Below, piece after piece: positions 54,487-64,000 of a DNA stretch of 64,000 bases. The notes under the pieces are model-generated. The model was not told the origin of the DNA. It did not search any database and saw nothing but the letters and a program-made list of their open reading frames with translations. The stretch lies in contig CM069870.1 of the NCBI GenBank assembly GCA_036172665.1, forward strand, positions 64,666,212 through 64,730,211. Direction: 5' to 3'. Each line of letters begins with the position of its first letter. Within the stretch, counting starts at the first letter, position 1. This stretch comes from Prosopocoilus inquinatus. Lineage: Eukaryota; Arthropoda; Insecta; Coleoptera; Lucanidae. The position numbers and the translations under genes were made by a program.

Positions 54487-56907
54487 CCGGCTGTCTTACG
54501 AAAAACGCACCACGCTATAGCTCTGTTATTAATAATCGGATTTTAATAATTCAAAAACTACGTAAGACCATTTTATAAATACTACAAAACAGTAACATTT
54601 CAATATTTTTTTAATTTGTAATTTTTCCCAAGCGATAGTCAACTATTTTTTTTTAAATAGCACCACATATTTTTTTTATTCAGTTCGATAGAGAATCTTT
54701 TTCTGAATTCAACAATGTACTCAACTTGATTTTTTAGTATCCTACAGCGAAATAATTTCGTTGTTAAAATAAAAATGAAGTGTGCGTTGAAATCCTATAA
54801 AAGCGCACTTGCAGCTATCCGTGTTCCCCTGACTTCGACTTTTGGTTATGGAGCTATGTTCCTACTCAAATTGCCCTAAGTTAAAATGTTCTTCATTTAT
54901 GATTTTTTTAATATGATTTATTTTTTTCAAATGAAACACGTATTTTTTGTCTTTCAGTTTGACTGGGAATATATTTTCATGAATTCTACGATCTATTTTA
55001 ACCTGACTTTTAAAACTATTATAGCAAAATAATTACTTTTTTTAATAAAAATGAAACAAGCCATGGAATCCTATGACAGCGCACAAAACACTAAATGTCA
55101 TTGAACACTTAAGTATTTAACTTGCCACATCGTTTTTTCTTATTGTTACTTTATTTATTGTTATTTGTTGTCTTTTGTTATTATTGTATTATACTGTTAT
55201 TTTATTATGGATAACAATCAGCTAACTGATATGCTGCAAGTGTATTTTGAGTGCCATAAAAATTCTGGTCAAGCAGAGCATCTGTACGCAATTCGTTTTC
55301 CTATTAGAGAAGTTCCTGGCCGTCAGAAGTTTAGAAGACTTGAACAAAATTTAAGAAATCACGGCGCTTTTAAGAAATCTAAGAAGCAACAACGCTAGTT
55401 TCGTGAAAATGTAGAATTAGATGTCTTGCTTAGTGTTCAAGAAAATCCAAGAACTTCAACAAGAGAAATCGCACACAACAACCATTTATCAAAGGATACT
55501 GTCCATAAGATCTTAAAAAAAAAATAAATTTACGCCTTATATCCCACAGAAAGTACAAGCGTTGTATGAAAATGACCCAAATCGCCGCCAACAATTTTGT
55601 ATTTTTTATTTAAATATGTTACGCCAAAATGGACTTTTTTACAGAAATATTATTTGGTCGGATGAAAGCACTTTTAGTAATAATGGCATTTTCAACAGAA
55701 ATAATCAACGTTACTGGAGTCAACATAACCCAAGAGTTACAGTTGAAACTAATCGACAACATAGATTCTCTCTAAATGTATGGTGTGGTATTTCAGGTGA
55801 TAGATTGATTGGGCCCTTTTTCATCAATGGCACCCTAGATCAGAATAAATATCACCAGCTGCTAACTAACAATTTGGACAACTTTTTGGATGAATTACCT
55901 CTCGCAGAATTAAATAGACTGTATTTTCAACAGGATGGTGCCATTCCACATAATGCCAGGCAAAATTTTAACTGGTTGAATGAAAAATTTGGCCAAAAAT
56001 GGATCGGGACATACGGCCCAGTTAGGTGGCCTGCGCGTTCTCCTGATATGACACCGCTAGATTTTTGGTTATGGAGTTATATTCAAGACCACGTCTACTT
56101 AACACCGCCAGAAAACGAGCAAGTTTTAAGGGGGAGAATTCTTCGCACTTGTCACGAGATACCCCCCAATTTAATATTAAATGCAGTGCATGGGGTAACT
56201 AAGAGGTGTCAGCTATATATTAAGCAAAATGGGGGACATTTTGAACAATATTTATAATTAACTAATTATTTGTATTTTGTTATACTGTTTTAGTATGTAA
56301 TAAAATTTTGCATTGTTTTATGTTCCAACGAACACTTCATTTTTATTTAAGAAGCGAAACTATTTCTCTATAGTACTACAGAAAATCAAGTTGAATACAT
56401 CGTTGAATTCAGAAAAAAAATATAGTAAAAAAAATTGAGAAAGCAGCAATTAATTGGATTTTAGGGCGTAGAAACTAATTTCAAATCATTCATGATAAAT
56501 GAAGAACATTTTAACTTAGGCCGATTTAAGTAGGAACACAGCTCCTTAAGTAAAAGTCGAGGTTAGGCGAACACAGATAGGTGCAACGTGCGCTTTTATA
56601 GGATTTCAACGCACACTTCATTTTTATTTTAACAACGAAATTATTTCGCTATAGGATACTAAAACATCAAGTTGAATAGATTGTTGAATTCAGAAAAAGA
56701 TTCTCTATCGAACTGAATAAAAAAAATGTAGTGCTATTAAAAAAAAAATAGTTGACTATCGCTTGGGAAAAATTACAAATTAAAAAAATATTGAAATGTT
56801 ACTGTTTTGTAGTATTTATAAACTAGTCTTACGTAGTTTTTGAATTACTAAAATCGGAGTGTTAATAACAGAGTTATAGCGTGGTGCGTTTTTCATAAGA
56901 CAGCCGG
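54487..56907 (+). mobile_element. Second DD41D mariner-like element
   Basis: A 2421-bp element starts CCGGCTGTCTTACGAAAAAC and ends with its inverse. TA target duplications lie at 54485-54486 and 56908-56909, within TATA on each side. Inverted repeats are unusually long, about 590 bp each with gaps. One transposase gene lies between them on the plus strand. Confidence 0.9.
55207..56257 (+). pseudogene. DD41D transposase, stop plus frameshift
   Basis: ATG 55207 (MDNNQLTDMLQVYF) reads to TAG at 55396-55398. The frame continues to a poly-A frameshift near 55523, then runs open from 55562 to 56257. Catalytic blocks are IIWSDESTF, YFQQDGAIPH and WPARSPDMTPLDFWLW; the last two aspartates are 41 residues apart. 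It ends GGHFEQYL. It is in the same group as 7323-8411 but clearly a different subfamily. Confidence 0.9.
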
Positions 56908-57739
56908 TATATAGACTGTTGGAAGACTTCACCTCCATACTTTAGCAGCTCATTATTTACTCCGTCTTTTCCTGGCGCTTTACCGTTTCTCAGACCTCTT
57001 ATAATTTCCTTCATTTCTTCTTCTGTCGGCTCATCTACTATTGCCTCATTATCATCCTCCTCTGTTAATGTCTCATCCTTTAGTTGTTCGTCATTTAATA
57101 AGTCCTTATATATAGTTCAACTATACTTCCTTATACTCCTGCTCATCTATAGTCACTTGCCCTTTATTATTTTTTATGCCACATAGTTTGTACTTAAATG
57201 TTTTATTTTGTTCATTGATCTTTTGATAGCAGCTTTTTGTGTTCTTTTTTTCCTCTCGCTTTCAATGTCCTTTATTTTTTTTCTAACCAATCTCTCTTGC
57301 ATTTTCTCAGTTTTATTTTACACTGCCTCCTAATATTCCCATATTCTTCTCTATCTTCATTTTTGCTTGTCCTGATCCATGTAAGTCTTGCTTGTACCTT
57401 ATTTGCAACCATGTTGCGGCATTTCTGGTTGTACCATTCTTTTCCTGTTTTCTTTCATTTTTTTTTTCAATATTTTTTTTCTGCGGCTTGCAGTATACAT
57501 GATTTAATTTTATTCCATTCTTCTTTAGTTGTACTCTTGTCATTGTTTTGTTCTTTTACTTGATTTTCTATGTATTTTTTTGCATTATCAGCTTTGCCTG
57601 GGACCTGCACATTCCACTTATTCTGCAAATTTTTCACCTTACTTATTCTTTTTATTTTCTGTTTTAATGTTGCAGCTACCATAAAATGGTCCGTGTCTGC
57701 GCATGCTCCTCTAAAGGATCGTACATCCGTTAACGATGA

Positions 57740-58380
57740 TTGCTTACGTTTTTAAATTAGTATATGATCGACCTGCGCGTGAAAACTCATATATGGTGAT
57801 GTCCAGGTGATTTTATGCAGCCTTGGATGCTCATATCTAGTACTGCCAATTATCATGTTTGGTTTTGCAGCAAGGTTGCGTAGCCTTTGTCTATTATTGT
57901 TCGTCTTTTCATGAATTGTATGTTTTCCAGCTACCTTCTTCACGAACTCTTCCTCTCCTACCTGCGCATTAAAGTCTCCTAATAGCAAAAGTGTGTCCTC
58001 TTTTGGTATTGCTTCAATTTCCTCTTCTAACGATTCGTAAAATTTGTCTTTTATTTCTTCTGATGCGCTTTCAGTGGGCGCATAAACATTCAAAATGGAC
58101 AACTTGAAGGGGGCTGTTTCTAGCCCAACATACGCAAGCCTTTCATTTATAGGTTTAAATACTATCACCTTTTCCTTTAGTTTGCTTAAAATCATAAATG
58201 CCACCCCATGTTGCCCTTGCTTCTCGTTTCCTGAATATAAAACTGCAAAATCTTCTTTATCTATCCGCCCCTGCCCTTTCCATCGAATTTATCTATTTTA
58301 TACTTATTCAATTCTGATCTTACTTCCTGCATTTTTCCTGCCGTTAACATTGTTCTTACGTTCCACGTGCTAACTTTAAT
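57740..58380 (-). pseudogene. LINE ORF2, AP endonuclease domain
   Basis: WNVRTMLTAGKMQEV opens the domain. A deletion and frameshift remove the QE motif region. The frame then reads LNVYAPTESASEE, LLLLGDFNAQVG, HPRLHKITWTSP and FHAQVDHILI. GDFNAQVG and the final Asp-His are catalytic blocks of exonuclease-endonuclease-phosphatase enzymes, which nick target DNA to prime reverse transcription. The linker continues at about 57740 with DVRSFRGACADTDHFMVAA. Confidence 0.85.
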
Positions 58381-58525
58381 TTTATCATTATTTTTATTCT
58401 TCTTATTTTTTGCATCCTCTCTTTATGTTATTTCCTATGTCATGTTTTTTTATTGTTTATTGATATATCATGTCCTTTTTCTTGCCAAGTCTTTTCCGTT
58501 AATTCGCGCTCTACGTATCCATTCG

Positions 58526-59274
58526 CTAGTTTTTTGCTTGTTCTTTCTCTAATTTACCTAATACATCATTCCATACCATTACACTTCCTTCTACAATCAG
58601 TTTCATATGTCCAAATTTGACTGATTTTCCTTTTTCTTTGAATGCCTTTGCGGCTGCTCTGATTTTTTTGTGTATCTTTCTCTCATACGGCGTTAAGTCA
58701 CTGTCAATGTACACACTTTTAACTTTCAATTTGTTCTTGCTCTTGAGTATTTCTAGTTTTTCTTCAAATGTTTCCATCTTTGCCACCTCCATTTTCTTTG
58801 CAATTATCTTTACCTCTTTAATTTTCTTACTTATTCCCTGCTCTTTGTTTATCCGCTCATCTATCTGGTTTTTTGAATCCCTATTTCTTTCATCTAAAAC
58901 TATTCCTGAGAACACGAGGTTATTTTTTCGTTTTTCCTTTTCCATATTTTCCACTTTCCTCTCCAGTTCCTTAATTTTATTCTCCACTTCCTCATATTTT
59001 TGTTCCCATTTATAGTTTGATTTCTTTATTTCCTCTCTGAGTGCTTTCATCTCGTTATTGTTTACCTCTATTTTTTCTTTCTTTTCATCTTGGTCCTTTC
59101 TGATTCCCTTTATTTCCTCCAGCATCTGTTTACATATTTCCCTGACGTCTAAGCTATCACTGCTTATATTTGTTTTTGGAGGCGTCTTAAAATCTTTTTA
59201 CTTTTCTGAAAAGTTTCGTAACCTATACCTTTTCTCTTTTTGGTATCAGACAACGTATCTTCGGAGTACGACAT
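58526..59274 (-). pseudogene. LINE ORF1, coiled-coil RNA-binding protein
   Basis: ATG at 59274 (MSYSEDTLSDTKKRK) leads into the main frame after a frameshift near 59198 (TPPKTNISSDSL). The main frame has a long coiled coil (KIKELERKVENMEKEKRKNN) followed by the NNLVFSGI motif that starts the RRM-like domain of L1-type ORF1 proteins, and a basic C-terminal domain (TPYERKIHKKIR). The known role is binding LINE RNA in the ribonucleoprotein. Confidence 0.8.
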
Positions 59275-59402
59275 TCTCACGTTTATTGTTTTCTTTACTG
59301 CGTGTTTTTTATTACGCAAAGTGTTGCTCCAAGTTTCTTTAATACTTTCCCTTAAACTCGCGTCAGCCCAGTCAACCCGTCGGAGCTAAACCCGCACTGT
59401 TT

Positions 59403-60327
59403 TAAAACAACTAACAGTTTATTCTTTCAGTTGAACCCTCAAATTATAGCTTCCCTAAGATAATTTAGGAAATATACATTAACATTAATATTTCTTATTT
59501 TTCTTTTGTCCAGCGATATTATTGTTATTTCTTCCGCTCGGCCTTTATCAGTTGCCGGACCGCTGGTCCTCTTTTTTCTTCAGCACAAATAAAATATATG
59601 CTATCCTTAATTCGACTTTAACGCCGCGCGATTAAAGCTTATAATGGCCTGCCGGGCGTCTACCTACTTCAACCGCTTAACTTCATATTAAACTATGTTT
59701 ATTGCTCACAGTTTTGTGACTGATGTCAGTTTTACAATAATTAATATTATCCTTACCACACATTTACTAGAAAATTGCAGAGCTTCAGAATAACACGTCC
59801 ACTATTCACCACTTCACTTCAATCAGGTTCTGAGGGGTGGATATCATCCATTAAAATAATGCCTCAAGGCAAACTGTTTTATAATTTAGGGGAAAGCCTT
59901 GGTAAAACAGGAGCTTGCGTACTGTCTCACAAATTGCACGATTCGACTGGAATCTTTAAAAGGGTCAAATACTCTTAGGCGGATGAACATTAAAGAGTAT
60001 AAAACACTGGAAAATAAATTACTAAAGGAATCTAATATTGCAATTGTATAAAACTTAAAATACCATTTAAGACATTGTCAAAATTTAAATAACTGTAAGT
60101 AAATAACTCACAATCAGTAAGGTCAGATCTGCCCCTTACACAAATTCTACATTAATTCAATTGCTAAACTTAACTGTCAACAAATGTAATGTAATGCCCT
60201 CTAATTTGTTGCTATAAACAACTATCAAAATTCAATTAATTAATTAATTCCGGTAGAACCGTATAAACAAGAACTTTCGTACAATTTGTAATAAATTCGC
60301 CTTTTACACTTAATAATTGTAGTGCAC
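59403..60327. other. Non-coding DNA, no gene seen
   Basis: No exon supported; short open frames only. Confidence 0.4.
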
Positions 60328-60597
60328 TTTGATCAAAAATATCGCCTTGCTCAGGCAATAGATGCCTAGGTCGTAAGAGGCGGGAAAATATTGACACGTA
60401 AGGGGTGAGGGGGTTGCTGGCGGATGGTAAACGAATTATACGAGAGTAAAACTGAAATGGAACTAGTAATTATCGGGCGTAAGCTATTGTTTTTGTTTGA
60501 GTGTAATACATCATACCACCTCCTAAACCGTGGACAAAAACATTTTTTTTTTGTTTCCAGACACATGTATACAACCTGAAATATAATAATCAGGGAA
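60328..60597 (+). repeat. 270-bp dispersed repeat, copy 1
   Basis: TTTGATCAAAAATATCGCC to ATAATCAGGGAAA, about 95 percent identical by eye to 62840-63106 and in the same orientation. It includes ATGCCTAGGTCGTAA and CTCCTAAACCGTGGAC. Class unknown. Confidence 0.75.
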
Positions 60598-60601
60598 AAA
60601 A

Positions 60602-60980
60602 ATTCAGCCCATTTGTTCCGCGAAGGGAACGAAAATTTAATACTTGCACTGCATTAGCTCCACCCACAGTAAGTTCTATGAAGTACGAACGCTCGCATTG
60701 TACACCTTCCCTCCAACTCAGTAAAAAGTAGATACATTAGAGCCGCGGAAGGGTGGAAAGACGTTTTTTTCGTTTCCAGATATACACAGGCTGAAATTTA
60801 ATATTCAGGAAAAAGAATTCAGCCCAGTTCATCAGGCAGAGAACGAAAATTTAATACTTGCACTGCATTAGGTCCACCCACTATAATATCTGCGAAGTAC
60901 GAACGCTCGCATTGCATCCCTCAATAAAAATTAGATTCATCGGAACCGCGGAAGGGTGGAAAGATGTTCGGCGTAAAAAG
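60602..60980 (+). repeat. Two-copy tandem repeat, about 215-bp period
   Basis: ATTCAGCCC at 60602 and 60817, followed in both by GAACGAAAATTTAATACTTG, GAAGTACGAACGCTCGCATT and CCGCGGAAGGGTGGAAAG. Confidence 0.75.
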
Positions 60981-61298
60981 CGTCCTAATACTAAGGGGAC
61001 TGAATTCTTTTCCCTGACAATAATATCTGGTCGATGATTGCAACGAGTTTTCAAACCCACACGTTCAATTCCAAACGTTTTCTGCGTTTCGTTGTAAGGT
61101 TAATTCCATTTCCCTTAACTTCAGAAATTCTTCTTATTACTGGAGAGCCCCGTCCTCCTCAACAGAAAAAACAACACCAGAATGAAAGGAATTAATATAG
61201 CTACACACTAAGCACATTTTCCAACGTTTTTAAATTAAAAAAAAAATAGTTGACACTTGTTCAATTTTAATATCGTCCGGTTAAAGGTTAAGAACTAC

Positions 61299-61743
61299 GA
61301 ACATATAAAATAGCGACATCTTAGTATCGCTTTTTGACCTAACATTGCAGTAGGATAGACAAATTGAAGCGGGATTTGCTCCTAATGAGTCCCCCATGCA
61401 AGGCGGCCATGCTTGCTGTCAAAGCATAATGAAAGATTTTAGAAAAATTTTGTGCAAATCGTTTTTGATTGCACAAAATTTTTCTAAAATCTTTCATTAT
61501 GCTTTGACAGCAAGCATGGCCGCCTGCAATGTTAGGTCAAAAAGCGATAGTAAGATGTCGCTATTTTATATGTTCATCTTTCTTACATCGCATTTGCGAA
61601 TAAATTGGGCAAGTCGTTTTTGGTCTGCAGTGGGAATGTCGAGCTACGTTTCTGCTGAAGAAGCCCCAAGCAGGGCTGAAACAGCTGTCCAGAGGCTGCT
61701 CGAGGTTCTCACTGGAATCAAAAACGATTTGCACAAAATTTTT
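61299..61743. mobile_element. Hammerhead retroelement copy H, head-to-head
   Basis: Perfect 12-bp direct repeats GTTAAGAACTAC flank it (61287-61298 and 61744-61755). The left half is in minus sense and the right half in plus sense, meeting near 61470 at GATTGCACAAAATTTTTCT. A short deletion in the right half removes the ATGGGGGACTC region. Confidence 0.87.
61639..61705 (+). ncRNA. Type I hammerhead ribozyme, copy H
   Basis: Identical in sequence to copy G: TCGAGCTACGTTTCTG, CTGAAGA at 61655-61661, AGCCC/GGGCT, GAA, ACAGCTGT, C, then CAGAGGCTGCTCGAGG. Confidence 0.82.
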
Positions 61744-61799
61744 GTTAAGAACTACCTTCTTAAAAATGTTTTTAATGAAAGTTTTATTCATTTTTTTTT

Positions 61800-62839
61800 A
61801 AATTAGGCCTTGCTTCATCAAAATATGCTGAACTTGAAAATGTCCTCCTGTTTTGGACGAGATTCTGCTTAATTAAATTTTATGAACTTAAAGAGAAATT
61901 AATTTTATGATATACATTTTAATTAAATTTTATAAACTCAAAGAGAAATTAATTTTATAATTTATATTTTGTTTTTCCTTCTCGGGTTGAGTGTACCTCT
62001 ACTATGTTGGACTTAAGTCCAATGTACATAGTTCAGTTCATTGTTTTGTTACGAGTTTATTTTCCTTATTTTAAATTAAAATTTGCTTGGGTTGAGAAGA
62101 ATTAGATTGCGTTGAGTCGGGTTGGTCTTGTTGATATTGGACTCAATTGTAATTGAGCTTCGAGTTTAATTTTTTTTAATTCAATAAAGTTAGGTTAAAT
62201 TGAGGAGCAGCGGGAAAGTTTGACGTTTTTTAATTATGTCGGGCAATTCTATTTTTACATTTACTTCTTTCTAATTTTAATTTTTTTTTTGTTGGGTTGA
62301 CCTTGAGTTGGTTTGGATTTAATTTTTTGAGTTTTAATTTTAAAAAGCTGTAATTTTGGAGTTCCAATTTTTAATTTTGTAATGTCCGGTCAAAAAATAA
62401 TGCAACGTCAGATCTAAAAGCGGTCGCTATTTAAACTTTTCTATAATTTTTTCAGTTTTTGGTTTCAATCTTTTCCGATTTTTAATATTTTGTTTTAGAT
62501 CAATTTCCCAAAGATTCATATTTCAAAATTGTATTTTTATTTTTTTTAATTTTTATTTTTTCCTTGTTGAACTGACCTTGAGCTGGTTTCAACATTTCGT
62601 TGAGATTTAATTTTTAAAAGCTGTAATTTTTTTTTAATTTCAATTTTTAATTTTGCTATTTTATTTTATTGAATTTAATTTTTTTCCTTTAAACTTTTCT
62701 ACTTATTAATATTTTACTTGGGTCAGCGTAACAGTTAGTTCAATTTAACTTAACTTTAGTTGAGCTTTAATTTTTAAAAGCTATATTTTTTTAATTTCAT
62801 GTTTAATTTTGTAGTTTTATTTTTTTAATTTTAATTGAG
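61800..62839 (+). repeat. T-rich degenerate tandem repeat
   Basis: Units with GGGTTGACCTTGAG or GGGTCAGCGTAACAG, then GAGCTTTAATTTTTAAAAGC and runs of T. The period is roughly 150-200 bp with many indels. Confidence 0.6.
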
Positions 62840-63106
62840 TTTGATCAAAAATATCGCCTTGCTCAGGCAATAGATGCCTAGGTCGTAAAGGGCGGGAAAA
62901 TGTTGACACGTAAGGGGTGAGGTGGTTGTTGGCGGATAGTAAACGAATTATACGAGAGTAAGACTGACATGGAACTAGTAATTATCGGGCGTAAGCTATT
63001 GTTTTTGTTTGAGTGTAATACATCACACCACCTCCTAAACCGTGGACAAAAACATTTTTGACAGACAAAATAATGTATACAGCCTGAAATATAATAATCA
63101 GGGAAA
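62840..63106 (+). repeat. 270-bp dispersed repeat, copy 2
   Basis: Inserted into the T-rich tandem array, whose pattern resumes at 63107; otherwise as copy 1. Confidence 0.75.
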
Positions 63107-64000
63107 TTTTAATATCTCTTAACCTCTTCCACTTTTAATATTTTTCTTGGATCGGCTTAACAGTCAGTTCCGATTGACTTAACTTGATTTGAGCTTTAAT
63201 TTTTAAAAACTGTCATTTTTTTGAATTTCAGCTTTTAATTTTGTAGTTTTGTTTTTATTTTTTTAATATTTTCTTTTTCACTTTTTCATATTTTACTTGG
63301 AATGCCTTAACAGTCATTTCCATTTGACTTAACTTTAGTTGAGCTTTAATTTTTAAATGCTTGATTTTTTTTTAATTTCAATATTTAATTTTTTGATTTC
63401 ATTTTTTTGAATTTAGTTTTTACATTTTTTGAATTTAGTTTTTACATTTTTTTGAATTTTTTTTTAAAGTCAGTTTTAATACACGAAATTAGGACTCTAA
63501 ATCATGTGTATTACTGGTTTACAAAGACCAGGATGTCAAGATCTAATTATTGTCGATTATCTAATAAAACAGATTTAATTCTGATCAACGCAAGCAGATT
63601 TAAATTGTTCTTCTTTAATCATAATGCACATATGGGCCACGACCGAGAGGCTGTAAATTTGAACTCTCTTCTTTAAATCGGTCGGCGTTTCTGTTTTATT
63701 GTTTTGTGTTCACATAAAGCTTTTAAAATGCGCTCAAGCAGTTGACCTTGAATTTTACTGGAATTTTGTTTCATAACGTTGTTTTTGCGCACGGCCGATC
63801 AAAAGTTCTCAAGCAAAAGAGTCGATGCTCCTGCATTAGGAAAATTTTTGAGTTTTGATAGCTGCAGCTATCTATTGTCTATTGTCTTACATGACGAGGA
63901 ACTGGCGGTATTAATATGTGAAACTAATTTGTTTACCCCCTGTGCTTGGGTCGGCTTAATAGTCAGTTCCAATTGATTCAGCTTTAGTTGAATGTTGATT
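63107..64000 (+). repeat. T-rich tandem repeat, last units
   Basis: CTTAACAGTCAGTTCC-type landmarks at about 63156, 63304 and 63964 and GAGCTTTAATTTTTAAA follow the earlier unit. 63480-63940 is a less repetitive block with short frames only; no gene supported. Confidence 0.5.

Larger units (their letters stand above)
54262..57250 (-). pseudogene. LINE ORF2, reverse transcriptase N-terminal part, split
   Basis: Right part (57250-56908): EEMKEIIRGLRNGKAPGKDG and NELLKYGGEVFQQS. Left part (54486-54262): LILKTWREELMPTEWESG, IVTIHKKGDQQECANYRGIT and YKILSTVIQRRL. Removing 54487-56907 and one TA joins the parts into one frame reading QSIYKLILKTW, which proves the insertion borders. The YxDD catalytic motif is not present. 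Confidence 0.85.
54262..59402 (-). mobile_element. LINE (non-LTR retrotransposon), 3' truncated
   Basis: Minus-strand element with ORF1, an endonuclease and part of the reverse transcriptase in the expected order. The DD41D element 54487-56907 interrupts the last domain. Reading stops soon after TDRTRNILGQY at about 54280, so catalytic RT motifs and the 3' end are missing. The 5' side continues to about 59402. Multiple frameshifts show decay. Confidence 0.85.

Noticed and set aside
57237..59342. Plus-strand hydrophobic frames opposite the LINE
   Set aside because: Antisense shadows of the A-rich LINE coding strand, whose minus-strand frames hold recognisable domains.

Overview
This is a eukaryotic, almost certainly insect, genomic window. 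It carries one recognisable host exon (an immunoglobulin exon of a DPR-family neuronal receptor, 19137-19347, minus strand, with clean splice sites), a tandem array of tRNA-Val genes, and otherwise AT-rich intronic or intergenic DNA packed with transposable elements. There are no operons or bacterial features. The insect assignment rests on the dpr exon, the transposon families (PIF/Harbinger, DD41D mariner-like, MULE, pogo, Penelope-like) and short introns; I cannot name the order. Layout. 1-1790 is CpG-rich non-coding DNA. 1794-9130 is a PIF/Harbinger DNA transposon with both of its genes (a Myb/SANT-like protein, plus strand; a HARBI1-like transposase, minus strand). It is interrupted by several MITEs, a palindromic Penelope-like insert and a complete DD41D element (6932-8863). 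10341-10430 looks like a heat-shock-type promoter without a visible coding region. 11755-12511 is a pogo remnant with a Penelope-like insert in its right end. 13413-15074 holds ten tRNA-Val copies with CAC or TAC anticodons. 15.2-19 kb contains LTR-like remnants. The dpr exon follows, then an intact-looking MULE (21188-23067), a decayed mariner (24.5-24.9 kb), LTR-like repeats and a candidate plus-strand microexon (27553-27606). 31.4-39.5 kb is dominated by an inverted repeat of about 6.2 kb. 40-49 kb is a mosaic of non-autonomous elements with TA target sites, plus two splice-bracketed candidate exons (45430-45597). 49-52 kb and 61.8-64 kb are T-rich degenerate tandem repeats. 54.3-59.4 kb is a LINE on the minus strand, split in its reverse transcriptase by a second DD41D element. 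The most interesting content is a dispersed family (31.4, 34.8, 39.2, 43, 50.7-51.2 and 61.3-61.7 kb) that carries what reads as a complete type I hammerhead ribozyme: CUGAAGA core, 5-bp stem II, GAA, a palindromic ACAGCUGU stem III, a GUC cleavage site and a two-part stem I. Its monomer is 311-312 bp, two copies are more than one monomer long, and four insertions are flanked by perfect 12-13 bp direct repeats. Two other short inserts (12265-12493 and 35426-35527) have 12-bp direct repeats and weaker hammerhead-like cores. Together they look like Penelope-like retroelement termini or animal retrozymes, that is, small ribozyme-bearing retroelements. How the parts relate: the host gene content seems to be large introns or spacers into which DNA transposons, LINEs and ribozyme-bearing retroelements have inserted in layers; the nesting order can be read directly from the target-site duplications.
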